Source: CAYHIN01 sp964356705 (GTDB lineage: Bacteria > Patescibacteriota > Microgenomatia > CAZETR01 > Amesbacteraceae). Taken from it: a stretch of DNA of 5,138 nucleotides. The notes below the pieces were generated by a model. That model worked only from the letters and a program-made list of their open reading frames with translations, searched no databases and was not told the DNA's origin. Position numbers and translations under genes: made by a program. The stretch lies in contig CAYHIN010000049.1 of NCBI GenBank assembly GCA_964356705.1, forward strand, positions 1 through 5,138, written 5' to 3'. Shown here one piece after another: positions 4,475 to 5,138 of the stretch (the first letter of the stretch is position 1; the number at the start of each line of letters is the position of its first letter).

Positions 4475-5138
4475 TTAATTCACACCTTTTGCCACTATCT
4501 TTCCCCCCTGACCATCGGGTACTATCTCTATCTCACACGCTCCAGCGATACATGCCAGCTCTTGCGCTGCCGTTGTATAGTCTTCCTCTTCATATCTAAA
4601 TATCTTAGAAAAGTCGATGTCTGGGAATTTGGCTATTAGAACTTCGTAATCTTCTTTAGATATTTCTTGATACGGCATTTGGGCATAGTTGGCATCAAAG
4701 GCAGGCAGAAATGACATGCCCCCAATTATCTCTTTGTGCTTCCACACCCAATTGACGAGGTCTATGAGTTCATCAGGTTTATAGGTAATCGTGACCGATG
4801 GATTATGTTCCGTCCAAAATGTTTTATTTTGCAGCCAATATTCACATTGAGTTACTGCACTTCGTCCTTGCCTCATGATGGCTCCATCCGGAGTTTTAGT
4901 AGGAAAGTGCGCCACCCAGGTATTAGCCGTATCTGCGATCTGGCCATTTTCCGGATCCATGGGTACTCCACTATCCCGCATGACTTTAAATATTGGGGTA
5001 TATGCTCCCACTCGCACATTGCGAATGTAGTAGGGCGCCATGCGCGCGTGCAGTCCTGAGGCACAGTTAAACAGTTGTGAAGAATTCCCAGACGGCTTCA
5101 CACAAGTCACTGATGTGGATTGACTGATCCCCAGTTTC
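4475..5138 (-). CDS. nrdJ: Adenosylcobalamin-dependent (class II) ribonucleotide reductase, C-terminal part
   Basis: This gene runs off the right edge; 220 C-terminal residues are present and the start is outside. There is no true start at the internal GTG at 5110, because the frame stays open to the edge and encodes KLGISQSTS before it. The sequence follows monomeric class II enzymes such as Lactobacillus leichmannii RTPR (about 739 residues): SVTCVKPSGNSSQLF, GLHARMAPYYIRNVRV, an FWTEHNPSVTITYKPDEL block, SFLPAF, and a QMPYQEISKEDYEVL block. The C-terminal redox pair is CIAGAC (Cys codons at 4550-4552 and 4535-4537), which shuttles electrons to the active-site disulfide. The thiyl-radical Cys lies in the missing upstream part. 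The reaction reduces ribonucleotides to deoxyribonucleotides with adenosylcobalamin, without needing oxygen. The tail extends 19 residues past the Cys pair, longer than the few residues of the Lactobacillus enzyme. The adenosyltransferase in this window would supply its cofactor. Confidence 0.93.
   Translation of the reverse strand, partial: KLGISQSTSVTCVKPSGNSSQLFNCASGLHARMAPYYIRNVRVGAYTPIFKVMRDSGVPMDPENGQIADTANTWVAHFPTKTPDGAIMRQGRSAVTQCEYWLQNKTFWTEHNPSVTITYKPDELIDLVNWVWKHKEIIGGMSFLPAFDANYAQMPYQEISKEDYEVLIAKFPDIDFSKIFRYEEEDYTTAAQELACIAGACEIEIVPDGQGGKIVAKGVN

Noticed and set aside
4736..5059. Plus-strand open frame of 107 codons opposite the reductase
   Set aside because: It is antisense to strongly conserved ribonucleotide reductase sequence and shows no protein-like features.
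5108..5110. GTG at 5110 as the start of the reductase gene
   Set aside because: The frame is open to the window edge and the upstream codons continue the conserved sequence; about two thirds of the protein lies outside.

Overview
The window reads like a piece of a compact, reduced bacterial genome, most likely a Candidate Phyla Radiation (Patescibacteria, perhaps Microgenomates-like) organism. This is inferred from several things: very tight gene packing, a class II ribonucleotide reductase with a cobalamin adenosyltransferase nearby, an AbrB-type antitoxin of a style I associate with these genomes, and several promoters so close to start codons that leaderless mRNAs are predicted. TGA serves as a stop in several genes, so the TGA-as-glycine code of Gracilibacteria/SR1 is not in use. 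No rRNA, tRNA, CRISPR array or transposase is visible.

Layout. Positions 50-541 (minus) hold an unrecognised 163-residue protein with a disordered N-terminus and a Trp-rich C-terminal domain. Divergent from it, 630-1151 (plus) is a type II toxin-antitoxin pair: a Phd/YefM-like antitoxin and a RelE/ParE-like toxin, with a YefM-style double GTAC operator inside the promoter. The toxin stop codon abuts the stop of a minus-strand operon, 1152-2622: a GHMP sugar kinase (HddA-like) followed by a PduO-type cob(I)alamin adenosyltransferase. The adenosyltransferase gene carries a REP-like palindrome in frame. From a 91-bp divergent promoter region, a second toxin-antitoxin pair, VapBC (2714-3345), runs on the plus strand. 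It converges on a broken DUF1653 gene (3342-3573, minus). Next is a two-gene plus-strand unit, an HDDC2/YfbR-like HD phosphohydrolase and a translationally coupled 70-residue unknown (3605-4473). The window ends with the C-terminal 220 residues of an adenosylcobalamin-dependent ribonucleotide reductase (4475 to the right edge, minus).

How the parts connect. The adenosyltransferase makes adenosylcobalamin, the cofactor the class II reductase needs, so the two genes plausibly form a functional pair although about 2.8 kb apart. The HD enzyme probably acts on (deoxy)nucleoside monophosphates and would sit in the same nucleotide economy. The two toxin-antitoxin modules flank the kinase/adenosyltransferase operon on both sides. 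With the decayed DUF1653 gene and the REP-like insertion, they suggest a locus that has taken up and lost small elements. Nothing here is convincingly a wholly new system. The best leads are the in-frame palindromic element, the coupled 70-residue protein, the recurrent leaderless promoter design and the DUF1653 remnant.
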